From the NCBI GenBank assembly GCA_016987375.1, contig PJRA01000498.1, positions 134,913 through 170,617 of the forward strand: a DNA stretch of 35,705 nt. The letters run 5' to 3'. The notes under the pieces were generated by a model. The model was given only the letters and a program-made list of their open reading frames with translations. It searched no databases and was not told the DNA's origin. Shown here one piece after another: positions 1-9,609 of this stretch. The position numbers and the translations under genes were made by a program. The DNA comes from Brachionus koreanus (taxonomy: Eukaryota; Rotifera; Eurotatoria; Ploima; Brachionidae). Each line of letters begins with the position of its first letter. The stretch's first letter is position 1.

Positions 1-75
1 CAAAAATTGATTGAATCAATGGCAAAAAGAGTTTTGGCTTGTTATAAGGCCAAAGGCGGACATTTCAAATATTAG
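1..75 (+). pseudogene. 3' end of a Tc1-like transposase (truncated by window edge)
   Basis: Frame 1 is open from the first base to a TAG at 73-75. It encodes 24 residues that include LIESMAKRVLACYKAKGGH and end in FKY. Tc1-family DDE transposases typically finish with a segment of the form l-sM-R--aVi-akGG--kY, and this fragment fits that pattern well. Only the last part of the reading frame is visible, so I cannot say whether the copy is intact upstream. It is on the plus strand and is followed by ordinary AT-rich DNA; I did not find a terminal inverted repeat within the next few hundred bases. Confidence 0.6.
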
Positions 76-651
76 ATTTTAAAAATTTCTAAACTTTTCC
101 AACTTACTGAAGAACCAACATATAGTTGTTTTTTTTTCATACTAAATTAATTGACTTTACTTGATTCATAAATCCCTTTTAAAGAAATTGATACTTAAAT
201 ATTTTATGATAGATAAAAAATTTCATAAAATAGCGTTTAAAAACTAAGCACTTTGGTTTTTAATTCTTATTAAAAATAGATTAATTTTCAAAAAAATATA
301 TTTCATTTGTCTGCATAACTAACTTAAAATTAAAATCAACAAGCTGGCTTCAAATCTGAAATTCTAATGATTGTCTTTAAAAATCTATAGTAAAAAATGT
401 ACCTGAAAAAAAAACAAAATGCCCGATTTTCCAGGCAAAAATAGGAATCAAACCACGAATGATGATAAAAAACAATACCATCAAAATAGATTCGATTTAA
501 AACCTTTTTTCCTCCATTTATTAAAAAAAAATGAAATATATAAAGTAATTCACAGACATAGTACTGAAAAAAAAACGGTCAATGTCACCAAATGTGTCAT
601 ATATGTTTATTCAATAAACTAAACTAAAGTTAAATTTCAAAATTTTTATTA
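76..651. other. AT-rich non-coding stretch
   Basis: No supported gene is present. An open frame at 419-622 has low-complexity composition, no family signature and no splice context, so I do not call it. The stretch separates the Tc1 fragment from the MITE that begins at 652. Confidence 0.5.
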
Positions 652-810
652 ACACTCAAAGACCGGAGGGTTTTTTTACCTAACTTTTTTCAATCAAAAT
701 TAAATAATTTTGTAATATTTTTTATTTAAGATGTGATTGAAAATAAAATATAAAAAAAGATTAAATTTATAAATAAAAAACAATAACGAAAGTAAAAAAA
801 GGAGTTAATC
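652..810 (+). mobile_element. Truncated copy of a short TA-flanked MITE
   Basis: The segment starts just after a TA with ACACTCAAAGACCGGAGGG. It continues with a body nearly collinear with 33330-33460 (shared blocks include AATTAAATAATTTT, GATTGAAAA, GATTAAATTTAT, AATAAAAAACAA and AAAGGAGTT). The complete copy at 33270-33483 ends in the inverted form of the same start sequence. Here the right terminus is missing after AGGAGTT near 810, so this is a 3'-truncated copy. Confidence 0.6.
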
Positions 811-2019
811 ATACATGTAAATGGATAATCGGTAACAGCGACATCCTATATATATATAACATAAAAACATGCCGTTTACTTTAATTAAAGTAATTTAAAA
901 AAAGTGTTTACTTTTTAAATAATTTTTTTTAGACTTTCAAAAATTTTATCATTTATTATAATTTAAAATCGGCATTTTTGAACTTTTTTCCACAATGACG
1001 ACATGACGTTATTTCTATTGCGACAAATCGTAAAAATCGAACAAATACGTTAATATTGCTTAAGTTAAAAAGGATATTTTTTTTTCTTAATTTTATTTAT
1101 TCACTTTTTTATTTACCTAAATAAAAAATTTGAAATAAAAAATCTTAAATTTATTATCAGTGCTTTTGTGTGGGATTTTGGCTTGCACGAATTTTGATTA
1201 AACGGATGAAGTTGAATAAAACATAAAAAATGTTCATAAAACATATAAAAAGAGAACTTCACATAAAGAAAATTTTATTTTCAAAATCTGTGAATAAAAA
1301 CATAGATCAATTTTTAATTCCAGTGAATAAAACATAAAAAAAAATTACAATATTTTTTAAAATTTTACAAAAGAGTTACAAAAACATATTAAAATTTGTT
1401 TAAAAAAGGGTTCAAGTCAGTCTTTCTCATACCAGGGACCAGCTTTTCTTTTTTAGAACTAGATTTACTACTAAATTTTTTGTTTTTAATAAATCCAATC
1501 GATTTTTTTCCTCATTCGACAATTCTAAACAATTAAATATAAAAAATTATATTCTTAACTCAAAAAAATTATTAATGTTTTAGTCACTGTTTTAAAAAAA
1601 TAAAAGATAGTATATGTTTTAGTAACTGAAAATAGAAATTATTTCAAATTTTATGTTTCAATTCTCTCTTTAGCAAAATTAAAAATAGTTTTTTTTGTTT
1701 ATGTTTTATTTTTTTAGATTCACTTTTTTTATGTTTTTTTCAACTCCCTCCTGATTTAACAAATATCAAAATTAAAAATTTTCGCCCAACTTATTCGTTA
1801 GATCGAGGATTCTTTTATTAGACAATTTTTTTACTTCGAAAATTTGACGCATTAAAAATAATTTAATAACTTTTTTAATAAAAGAGATAATTTAGTTTTG
1901 TTAAATATTTAAAAACTAATATTTTCAAATTTTAAGAATTAATTTTTTTGTTTTACTCAAAGAGCAAAGCTACAGATATAATTTTTTGCATGAGAATTCT
2001 TGTTTTTATGAAAAAAATG
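811..2019. other. AT-rich intergenic DNA
   Basis: I see no gene, RNA or transposon protein signature. There is scattered repetition of the phrase GAATAAAACATAAAAAA between about 1210 and 1340, which looks like low-complexity drift. Confidence 0.4.
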
Positions 2020-2029
2020 AAAAAAAAAA
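2020..2029 (-). terminator. Pol III T-run terminator of the minus-strand tRNA-Trp
   Basis: Read on the minus strand, ten consecutive T residues begin two bases after the discriminator base of the tRNA. This is a strong RNA polymerase III termination signal. Confidence 0.85.
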
Positions 2030-2031
2030 TT

Positions 2032-2104
2032 TGACCCCGACGTGACTCGAACACGCAACCTTCTGATCTGGAGTCAGACGCGCTACCAATTGCGCCACGA
2101 AGTC
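2032..2104 (-). tRNA. tRNA-Trp (CCA)
   Basis: A 73-nt cloverleaf on the minus strand. The acceptor stem GACTTCG pairs with CGGGGTC using two G-T wobbles. The D arm is GCGC-AATTGGTA-GCGC. The anticodon arm TCTGA-CTCCAGA-TCAGA carries anticodon CCA, and the T arm is GCGTG-TTCGAGT-CACGT. No intron is present and the 3' CCA is not encoded, as usual in eukaryotes. The internal promoter boxes A (TGGCGCAATTGGTAGC) and B (GTTCGAGTCAC) are intact. It is identical over all 73 bases to the plus-strand gene at 2319-2391. Confidence 0.97.
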
Positions 2105-2318
2105 CCTACCGGAATTCTTGATTTAAAATGAATAAATGAATAAATTTCTAATTGAACAAAACAAAATGAAAAAATTCGATAATACTTTTTGTAAAGGCTT
2201 GCGCTTCTTCAAAATTTTATTCTAGCTGTGTAGTGTTAAAAACTTTATATTTTTAATTAAAAAAAAATTAATTTTTTTCAGAATTAAATAGATCATTTAA
2301 TAAAATGTATTTTGAAGG

Positions 2319-2391
2319 GACTTCGTGGCGCAATTGGTAGCGCGTCTGACTCCAGATCAGAAGGTTGCGTGTTCGAGTCACGTCGGGGTCA
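2319..2391 (+). tRNA. tRNA-Trp (CCA), second identical copy
   Basis: Base-for-base identical to the minus-strand copy at 2032-2104, with the same CCA anticodon, intact A and B boxes and no intron. The two 5' ends face each other across 214 bp. Identity extends about 15 bases past the 3' end (AAAT10CATTTT on each side) but not far upstream, so the pair looks like an inverted duplication of a gene plus its terminator. Confidence 0.97.
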
Positions 2392-2393
2392 AA

Positions 2394-2403
2394 TTTTTTT
2401 TTT
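2394..2403 (+). terminator. Pol III T-run terminator of the plus-strand tRNA-Trp
   Basis: Ten T residues begin three bases after the tRNA discriminator base. It mirrors the terminator of the other copy. Confidence 0.85.
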
Positions 2404-3144
2404 CATTTTAGGCACAATAACATAGAAAAAATTCTCAGAAATCTATCTATAGAATTATTGAGTTTCAAAAAAAATTTAAGAAACAAAGTCATAGAAAAAT
2501 TAAACTTATAATTTTTTTTTTGTAGTAGGTTTAGTAGGCTTATAAGAAGGTTTTTGTGTCATTATTATCGATTAATACTTTGTTTATTTAATTTTTATTA
2601 AAAATAATTATTACAAATTTAAAGATAAAAAATTGCAAAAACATTAAAAAATTTAAATTAAATTTTTTGAATTTTTTTCAAAATCTTTTAAAATCAAATT
2701 GATATTATTGAAGCCACTTATATTCAAATTGTCATTGTCAACTGTAAACGTTGTGCTTTAAGCTATAATTTTTTTAATTAAAAGTCATTTTTATTTTTCT
2801 ACAATTACTCCTTTGATTAGTGCGATGAGGATTAAATACATGTAAAAAACAAACAAAACATAAATAAAAATTTTGAATATTAACTTAAATAGTGAATAAA
2901 AATATAAACTTGAAAATTACTATACAATTTTGTTACTAAACCATAAAATATATTTCCAAGTATTCATTTAGTAGAAAGTTGTTTTATTGATGGCATTGAC
3001 TTTCCGGGTATTAAAACTAAACGATTTATAAGCAAAAGTAAATAAAAATATTTGAAAAAAGAGCCTAAAAATATTTGAATTTTGAAAAAAAAAGAAATCC
3101 AAAATCATCTTAGATCATAAAGTTTACATTAACAATTTAAATAG
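2404..3144. other. AT-rich intergenic DNA
   Basis: No coding or RNA feature is recognisable here. Confidence 0.4.
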
Positions 3145-3426
3145 TGAGGAAAAAGTTAAGTTCTTAGGCGAAATGCTAGACTCAAAACTTACATTTTATT
3201 AAATGATATATTACAAGTAATTCAAAATTCAGCTGTCCGATTTTTCTTGAATCTAAAATATGATACCCCCTCCAACAAAATGAATCACGAGGCCTTTAAC
3301 AAACTTAAACTACTAACAGTTTCGAATCGACTTTTTGAGTTGAGTGAGAGATGTGTCTGGGCCGTATTGAGTCATTCTATTCCATTGGTTGTCAGACTGG
3401 TGGAAGAGTATATAAGGGAGGTTTAA
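3145..3426 (+). pseudogene. Decayed non-LTR reverse transcriptase C-terminus
   Basis: The first part reads EEKVKFLGEMLDSKLTF, matching the 'KvkyLGv-lD--LtF' block after the RT palm of Jockey/CR1-type elements. After a frame break it resumes with IQNSAVRFFLNLKYD and then FNKLKLLTVSNRLFELSERC. This is the usual C-terminal 'q--a-R-il-lk ... L-ll-v--R---l' region. It ends at TAA 3424-3426. The frameshift and missing RT core show it is a dead fragment. Confidence 0.65.
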
Positions 3427-4676
3427 GGTTGTTATAAAGAAGGTGCCTGTGTTTTGTTGACAAAAATTCTAAATTTTCGGAAATTGATGTTCTATTGTAT
3501 TAAGAAATGCAAACAAATCAAAATTTCCTAATAATTTCTTAATTAGTTAATTATTTCTGTTTTATTTTTATTAAATTTTGTGCGATTCTGATAAAATTAT
3601 GATGCAACAATTAATTTTGTTGATAAAAAATAATAAGTAGAAAAAAAAACTCAATAAATACATGTTTAATTATATTTTATTATATTTGTGGTAAAAAATT
3701 CTATTTTGGTTAATTTTTTTACTTTTTTATGGTATCAAAATACTAAGGCTCAATTTTTATTAATGATTTAATACATCAATACCAAAGATTTGATATTTTA
3801 AAAACCCAGGCCTAATTTTAGGAAAAGGTTTAAAATTTTTACTAGTTTCACATAATGCAATAAAAAATTTGGACTTCGTGGTCCGAATTATTATCATCAG
3901 CAGGCCTAGTAGGGAACATTTTGGTTTCGTAATCTAATAGACGATGTTTCGGCGACTCTAAGACTCCTAGATTTTTCTTCCGTTTATTGATCTTTAAAGA
4001 AAATTTTTTAAAAAAATAAAAATTTAGAAAAATAGAAGAAAAATGATGTAAATTTTGTACTCTAAATATCAAAAAATTTGTCTTTTTCCTTTTAACATTC
4101 TATGGGTCTATATAGTGCCAAATCGTATAAATTAAGAGATAGATTGAATAATAACAAGATATTATTTCGTTTTCTTTTTCTATATATTCTAATATAAAAA
4201 GTAACATTAAGAATGGCGAAAGAAGTTTTATTACTCCAAGCGTTTTAAAAAATCAATAAATAATATAAATAAAAAAAAAAAAAAAAAAATTTTTTTGGAG
4301 CAGTAAATTTCGAAAAAGAAATTATTTTACTGATTTTTAATCACGAGAACAAAATAAAAAAGGTTTTTAAGATTATTAGCAGACTTGCTTATAACTCTTA
4401 ATGACTTAGAAAATTTTTTTTTAAATATTTTTTCAAAACTCAATTACTCAATTAATAAAAATAAAATTTTCAACCTATTAAGTAATTTAAATAGTCATAA
4501 AAAAAGAGGGAGGATAGTCTTACATGAAAAAAAAAACTTACGTAATTTTACCGTTTTTTTTTTCATGTTTAAAAAATTAAAATTATTTTTTATTAATTTT
4601 TTTAAAAAAACGAAAAAACTGGTAATTTTTTGGCCCTATTTGGTTTAGTTGTTGCTCGGTAAAACGAGAAACCCTA
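3427..4676. other. AT-rich intergenic DNA
   Basis: It contains a poly(A) tract of about 18 bases near 4271-4290. Open frames at 3848-4072 (-) and 4385-4648 (+) lack family signatures and are biased to Lys/Asn/Phe, as expected of AT-rich noise. Confidence 0.4.
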
Positions 4677-5130
4677 TCTGGTTTCAAGAAAAATTTTTCT
4701 TGTGAAACTTCCCTACATGAGCTAATTTCTGATTTAAACGAAATTCAAGATAAAAGATCAATAGCTATTTTGCATTTTATCCATTTAAAAAAATAAAGTT
4801 TGATAATTTGGATACTGATCTATTACTTGCAAACCTGTTTCATTATGGTTTTATAATACCTGTTTGAACCTAATTAGGAATTTTTTTTTAATCGAAGTCA
4901 AATTCTAAAAATAGGAATATATGGATCAGGATTTGAGAAAATCAAGTTAGGTGTACCACAAGTTTCTATTCTTGACTCGTTATTCTTCCTTATTTTTATA
5001 AATGACTAGACAATGTTCTTAATTAATCTTAAATCGAAATTATTTGCTAATGATGCAACAGTTTATTCTGATCACTTTAATTTTGAGGATTTAATTACAG
5101 GATTTCTCGAAATATTCGCCCACTTTTTGA
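4677..5130 (+). pseudogene. Decayed non-LTR reverse transcriptase core
   Basis: Three blocks of a Jockey/CR1-type RT are readable in different frames. First is SGFKKNFSCETSLHELISDL followed by RSIAILHFIHLKK, corresponding to 'GFr---st--al--l ... vFlDl-KAFD'. Second, near 4945-5008, is KLGVPQVSILDSLFFLIFI followed by ND (family pattern GVPQGSiLGPLLFLIFIND). Third, near 5039-5065, is LFANDATVY in place of the catalytic FADD. Loss of the catalytic Asp pair, several stops and frame changes make it an inactive relic. It is in the same orientation as the fragment at 3145-3426 but need not be the same insertion. Confidence 0.65.
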
Positions 5131-5630
5131 ATGGTGTTACTTTAATTGTATGTATATTTATTGACTTAAGACTTTTTGTAAAAAAATAAAACAATTAGTG
5201 CCACATTAGCAAAAATGTTATTTTTTCTTAATTTTTATTGTAAATTTAATTAATTTGGTGTCGATTAATAAAAAATAGTTACATTTTTTAATTTTAATGA
5301 TTTTTTTTTATTATTAGTGGTTTTTTAATAAAATTGGGGTAAAAAATTAAAAATTTGTGGTAATCGAACTAAATTTCTCCTTTTTGTATGTTTATTACCA
5401 ACAAACGAGTTAAAATACCAAAATGTCTTATGTGAAAATTCGTTTCGCAATATCAAATTTGTTGGGAACAGTATTCAAAGATATTTTTTTAAAAGTCAAT
5501 AGAGTTTTTTTTTCTTATTTATAAAAAAGTCACTCTAAATTCAAAACTAGAAATTGGTCAATATGTAAGTGAAATTCGGAAGCTTATTAACTATTGACTC
5601 TTTTCTATTTTATTAAAAAACTTTTTCTTT
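5131..5630. other. AT-rich intergenic DNA
   Basis: No feature is recognised between the RT relic and the fold-back MITE. Confidence 0.4.
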
Positions 5631-5632
5631 TA

Positions 5633-6256
5633 AGGTTCGCGCGTAGCAAAACGACAGCGCTTTCATAATCGACAATTTTCGATAGCATATTCGTAATCTA
5701 CCTAATCTATGAAAACCTAGGAAAACCTGTTTCTTTAGAAGTGGGAAAAAAAAAGATTTTTGACTTGAGGGTCTTGAAGTTTTTTAGATGATTTTTTTTA
5801 GAAATTGAACTATATTTTGACTTTTTTTTGGATTAATTAAGCTTTAAATAAAAAAAGTGAAACCTGAGATTTGTTAAGAATTTTGTCTTGTTTTATAATT
5901 TAAATAAAAAAGTTAGGGTCTTGGGTCAATCCTCCGACGAGAATCAAAAAAACTGGAAAAAAGCACAAAAAAATATGTTTTTTTGGTTTAAGGTGCAACT
6001 TAATTCCACTTAAAATACTTGAAAAATATACCATTTAATAGAGAATTTTGCGTTCTTTAAAAATATATATAGATATAGTAATTTTTGAACGAAAACTTAT
6101 CTCATAAATTTCAAAAACCTAAACCACTGTTTTCAAAAACTATCAAACTTCAAGATCCTCTAGTCAAAAATGTTTTTCATAGATTAGGTAGATTACGAAT
6201 CTGCTATCGAAAATTGTCGATTAAGATAGTGCTGTCATTTTGCTACAAGCGAACCT
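5633..6256. mobile_element. Fold-back MITE with long inverted repeats and TA target duplication
   Basis: The left end (TA then AGGTTCGCGCGTAGCAAAAC, 5631-5652) is matched in inverted orientation by the right end (TTTTGCTACAAGCGAACCT then TA, to 6258). The inverted repeats continue inward for at least 100 bp and share the block CGACAATTTTCGATAGCA and then TTCGTAATCTACCTAATCTA. A further match lies around 5760-5800 against 6130-6170. No transposase is encoded; the open frame at 6085-6318 lies inside the right arm and is incidental. The TA duplication suggests mobilisation by a Tc1/mariner-type transposase. A one-ended relative lies at 13824. Confidence 0.85.
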
Positions 6257-7350
6257 TATCTCCCAGTGAAAGTTCAATTTTTCAAAACATTTATCCTTTC
6301 TTATACAATGATAATTAAATTTTTTTATTTAAAAAATTCTATTATATTATATATTTTTCTTACTTTTATATTATCAATTATTTATAATTTTGTTTTTATA
6401 TTCTTTTATTTTTTTTCTTAATTCTTAAAGTGGGTTCCATATTTGTTAAAGTTCTTTTAAAGTGGGTAATATCGGTTTGTAAATTTTTTATTCAATACAT
6501 TTAATCAAGCCAAAGTGATAATTTTATCTGAAAATTTATTTTTAAGAATTTCTTAAATTTTTTGCTAAATTTTTGCAAAACAAAAAAATTCACATCAGAC
6601 GATGTTTGGTTTTAAATTTAAATTATTTGTAGGAAGTGATTAATAGAAATGATGGATATAAGATTTATTCACTGCCGTTACAAGGCTCAATATTACAATG
6701 AAGTGTATTGTCTTTTAAAAGTCTAGTAAACAGGTGTTTAGAAAATCAAGGAAAATTATTTTTAGAACATTTTATAAAAATCTATTTTGACCTTGTTGGG
6801 TTTAAAAAAAAAATAATTTAAAAACTAACTTTGAAAATAAAAGCATTTTAATATTAAAACCAAATAAATTCTGTAAAAAAAAACACTGTCGTCGAAATAA
6901 CTAAACAAATAAATTTTGTTAATGTAACTTAAATAGCGCATTTAAAACAAAACACTTTTTCCTGTCTTAAAACTAAGTTACCTTTGAAAATTTTTCTTAA
7001 TTTGTCTATACAGACAAAAACAATTTAGTTTAGGGAAAATAAAAATTTGTTTAGAAGCAATTTACAATTTTTTCAAAAACTAGAAAATTTTCAGCCTCAT
7101 TTACCTTCAAATACATTTTAAAACAAAAAAAGGTATGAAATTCTAAAAATTAAATGTCTAAAAATTCAATTAAGATTTTATTAATAAAAATATTCTAAAT
7201 AAAAACAATTTGAAAAAATTGTTTACGTTTATAATTGATTATTTACTAAAAAAAAAAGGTCAATTTAGAAAAAAATTATCAATCAGGCAAATAAAATAGA
7301 TAAAAATTATAAAACGAAAAAAATTTTTGTATATGAATATGCGTTGTTGT
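6257..7350. other. AT-rich intergenic DNA
   Basis: Only weak features occur, such as a repeated TTAAAGTGGGT phrase near 6427 and 6458. No gene is supported. Confidence 0.4.
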
Positions 7351-7356
7351 TTTATT
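7351..7356 (-). promoter_or_regulatory. Poly(A) signal AATAAA for the 7371-8084 gene
   Basis: Minus-strand AATAAA lies about 15 bases past the stop codon, a plausible position for cleavage and polyadenylation. Confidence 0.6.
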
Positions 7357-7370
7357 TTAAATTTTCAATA

Positions 7371-8084
7371 TTAAACTTTGGGAATATCACTGGTTGCTAC
7401 TTGGCGATAGATTACATTATTGTTAGTTGTTGAATTTTGCTTCTTAATAGCAATTTTTCTAAATATCACAGCCAGCGCAACTACGACAACAAGTGCAGCA
7501 ATAGTTACCACAGGAACAAAAATGTACAGCAGATTAAAGCCTTTATTTACTGTTGGACTTTGGTCTTCTGTTTGAACATTTTGATTAACAACTTTCTCTA
7601 ATATGGTCTTTTTTGAAGACGAAACGGCGGCCTCTTTATAAAAGTCGTAGTTTGACATAAACTCTTCATAATCAAAGTCGTCTGTATAGTCTTCTTCAAT
7701 AGAATCAAATATATCATTTTCTTTTTTTTCAATAACTGGTGTTGTCAAGTAATCCATAAACTCTTGAACAACTTTTTCATGTTTGTCTTCTGAAGGCGTT
7801 TGCGACTTTAATTCTTCGTTTGCCTGACTAATAGAGTTCTCAAAAGTTTGATTAATTTGAGCACTGGTTGACTCTTTTTCTATAAACAAAGCTTCGGTTG
7901 GATTGATATTTGTTTTGTGTTGGTAAATGTAGTCATCTATAAGATCTTTGTTTTGTTTAACTTCATCAAATTCTGCTATGGTGTCATTATATTCCGGATA
8001 ATCGTCAATATAAAAATACTGTGATCTGACTAACGATAGACTGATAAGAAAAATAGCAAATTTCATTTTTAAACTCATTGCCAT
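7371..8084 (-). CDS. Small type I membrane protein with acidic ectodomain
   Basis: A single exon of 237 residues from ATG 8084-8082 to TAA. A signal peptide is evident (residues about 1-21, KFAIFLISLSLVRSQ). The ectodomain of about 160 residues is very acidic and Tyr-rich, with clusters such as DDYPEYND and EEDYTDDFDYEEF that could be tyrosine-sulfated. It also has several Asn-X-Thr/Ser sites. A hydrophobic segment at about 183-208 (FVPVVTIAALVVVVALAVIF) is followed by basic RKIAIKK and a 29-residue cytoplasmic tail with a YRQV motif. It has no cysteines and no recognisable domain. Architecture, strand and tail motif match the neighbour at 9139-9609, suggesting distant tandem paralogues. The function is unknown; I infer a plasma-membrane or vesicular type I protein. 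Confidence 0.85.
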   Translation of the reverse strand: MAMSLKMKFAIFLISLSLVRSQYFYIDDYPEYNDTIAEFDEVKQNKDLIDDYIYQHKTNINPTEALFIEKESTSAQINQTFENSISQANEELKSQTPSEDKHEKVVQEFMDYLTTPVIEKKENDIFDSIEEDYTDDFDYEEFMSNYDFYKEAAVSSSKKTILEKVVNQNVQTEDQSPTVNKGFNLLYIFVPVVTIAALVVVVALAVIFRKIAIKKQNSTTNNNVIYRQVATSDIPKV

Positions 8085-9071
8085 TCTAAACTTTTAAAAT
8101 TAATAATTTTTTTTTGTAAAAATTAAATTATTTATTTATTTTCTTTCGATATGAATAATTGAGATAATTGCGAAATTTTGAAAAAATTTCGCAATCGAAT
8201 TGTAGGCTGAATATTTTTTTACTAAATTAGGAACAACTAATAAAAGTAAGAAAATAATGAATGAAATAAAAAATATCCACAGAACTCGGTGAATTTATTT
8301 GTTTAAAAAGGTTGCTAAAAGTTTATTTTAGAGACAAGAACTGCGTCACTTTTGAAAAAACTTTGTATGCATGTTTTATTAATCGTTTTGAACAAAAATG
8401 ATATATTATCTGAGCCTTAAATCTTAATCAAAAGCATCAATAAATAATATACGATTTAAATATTCTAAAAAAGAACAACCCTCTTAACAGATTTTTTGAA
8501 ACAATATTTTCAAAGTAAATAAAATTTAGAGTATGATTCATAAATTAAAAAAAAAAATTACACAATTTTGTATGAAAATAGTAAATTTAAATTTTTTTTA
8601 AACTTTATAAAATTTTAATCTAAATGTAAGCATGGCAACAACTGCCTTAAATTACTTTAAAAATAACATTCTAGACTTTCGTTGACTAGCAAACAACAAT
8701 TTTGATTGTCTGATAATAGCTTAATTTGCCAAAAAGCTTAACAAACTAAAAATAAAATATTTTTGAAAAATTTAACTTTTTTCTTTTTAAATTCGAATAG
8801 TTATTTAGAAAATAAAATTGAATATTAAGATAATTTTTTTTTTATTATAGAAAATCATGCATCTAAATGAGACTTTAATGTTGAAATTTGATTTATTTAA
8901 ATTTGCATTTTTTTTTTTTTAAAATCAAAAAGCCCACTTGACATTTTTTCGGAATGTACATTTATCTTTTAGCTTTTCAATTAACTTTATCTCAAATGAT
9001 TATATAATATCTGTATGAGAATACTTTTATCTTATTTACTTTGATAAAAAAAAAATTTTAAATTTTAGTTA
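8085..9071. other. Intergenic region between the two membrane-protein genes
   Basis: AT-rich with no additional gene seen. It must hold the promoter of the 7371-8084 gene, but I cannot identify a convincing core element. Confidence 0.4.
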
Positions 9072-9077
9072 TTTATT
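9072..9077 (-). promoter_or_regulatory. Poly(A) signal AATAAA for the 9139-9609 gene
   Basis: Minus-strand AATAAA lies about 60 bases past the stop codon. Confidence 0.5.
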
Positions 9078-9138
9078 AACAAAATATTAACAATCACAAA
9101 CTAAAAAAAAAAAAAATTTCTTTTTAATATAAAATCAT

Positions 9139-9609
9139 TCATTCGGCTTGATTTACACTAATGTACTGAGTTTTGTCTTTAATTGTTGATTCATGACTTG
9201 GTTTGTTTTTTCTGGTTTTTAATCTAATAACTAGAAACACACCGACACTGATTACGACAAATAAAAATACAATTACTGTTACAATCAAAATGATTAAAGT
9301 GTTGTTTTTCATGGTCAAAGTAGCTGACTCACTTTCGAAGCTTGTTTTTGTTTTGTTAGTTGTTAGATTGAATTCAATTTTGTTGAAAATTAGATCAGTT
9401 GTTTTAGTGGTTGGTCTGCGAGTGCTTGTCTCTGTAGTAGGGATTGGTTCCGCATGATAATCGGGCCCGTAGTCCGAGTAGTATGACATGTCATAGTAGT
9501 AATCATCACTCGGAGGCTGTGGTATATCAAAATTATAGTTGAACTCGTTCGATAAGGCAGAATTTAATAAATAAAATAAAAAAATGACTAGGCTTTTTTT
9601 AAAACCCAT
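9139..9609 (-). CDS. Small type I membrane protein, Tyr/Asp-rich ectodomain (paralogue-like)
   Basis: A single exon of 156 residues, ATG 9609-9607. A signal peptide spans about 1-20 (SLVIFLFYLLNSALS). The N-terminal ectodomain has a dense Asp/Tyr run (DDYYYDMSYYSDYGPDY) typical of tyrosine-sulfated extracellular segments. A Thr/Pro/Arg linker (TTETSTRRPTTKTT) and N-glycosylation sites such as NLT and NKT follow. One transmembrane helix covers about 104-128 (LIILIVTVIVFLFVVISVGV). The 28-residue tail begins RLKTRKNK and contains YISV, a YxxV motif also present (YRQV) in the 237-residue neighbour downstream. There are no cysteines and no recognised domain. It is convincing as a gene from its architecture, but its function is unknown. 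Confidence 0.85.
   Translation of the reverse strand: MGFKKSLVIFLFYLLNSALSNEFNYNFDIPQPPSDDYYYDMSYYSDYGPDYHAEPIPTTETSTRRPTTKTTDLIFNKIEFNLTTNKTKTSFESESATLTMKNNTLIILIVTVIVFLFVVISVGVFLVIRLKTRKNKPSHESTIKDKTQYISVNQAE

Noticed and set aside
419..622. Open frame of 67 codons on the plus strand
   Set aside because: Composition is Lys/Asn/Gln-rich AT noise, with no signal peptide, splice context or family signature.
3848..4072. Open frame of 74 codons on the minus strand, GC-richer at one end
   Set aside because: The segment GVLESPKHRLLDYETKMF looked coding, but the rest is noise and no family or exon structure could be found; it may be a transposon scrap.
6085..6318. Open frame of 77 codons
   Set aside because: It starts at TTG and lies in the right inverted arm of the MITE; the mirrored left arm carries no equivalent frame.
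9203..9457. Plus-strand open frame opposite the 156-residue membrane protein
   Set aside because: Complementary shadow of the real minus-strand gene.
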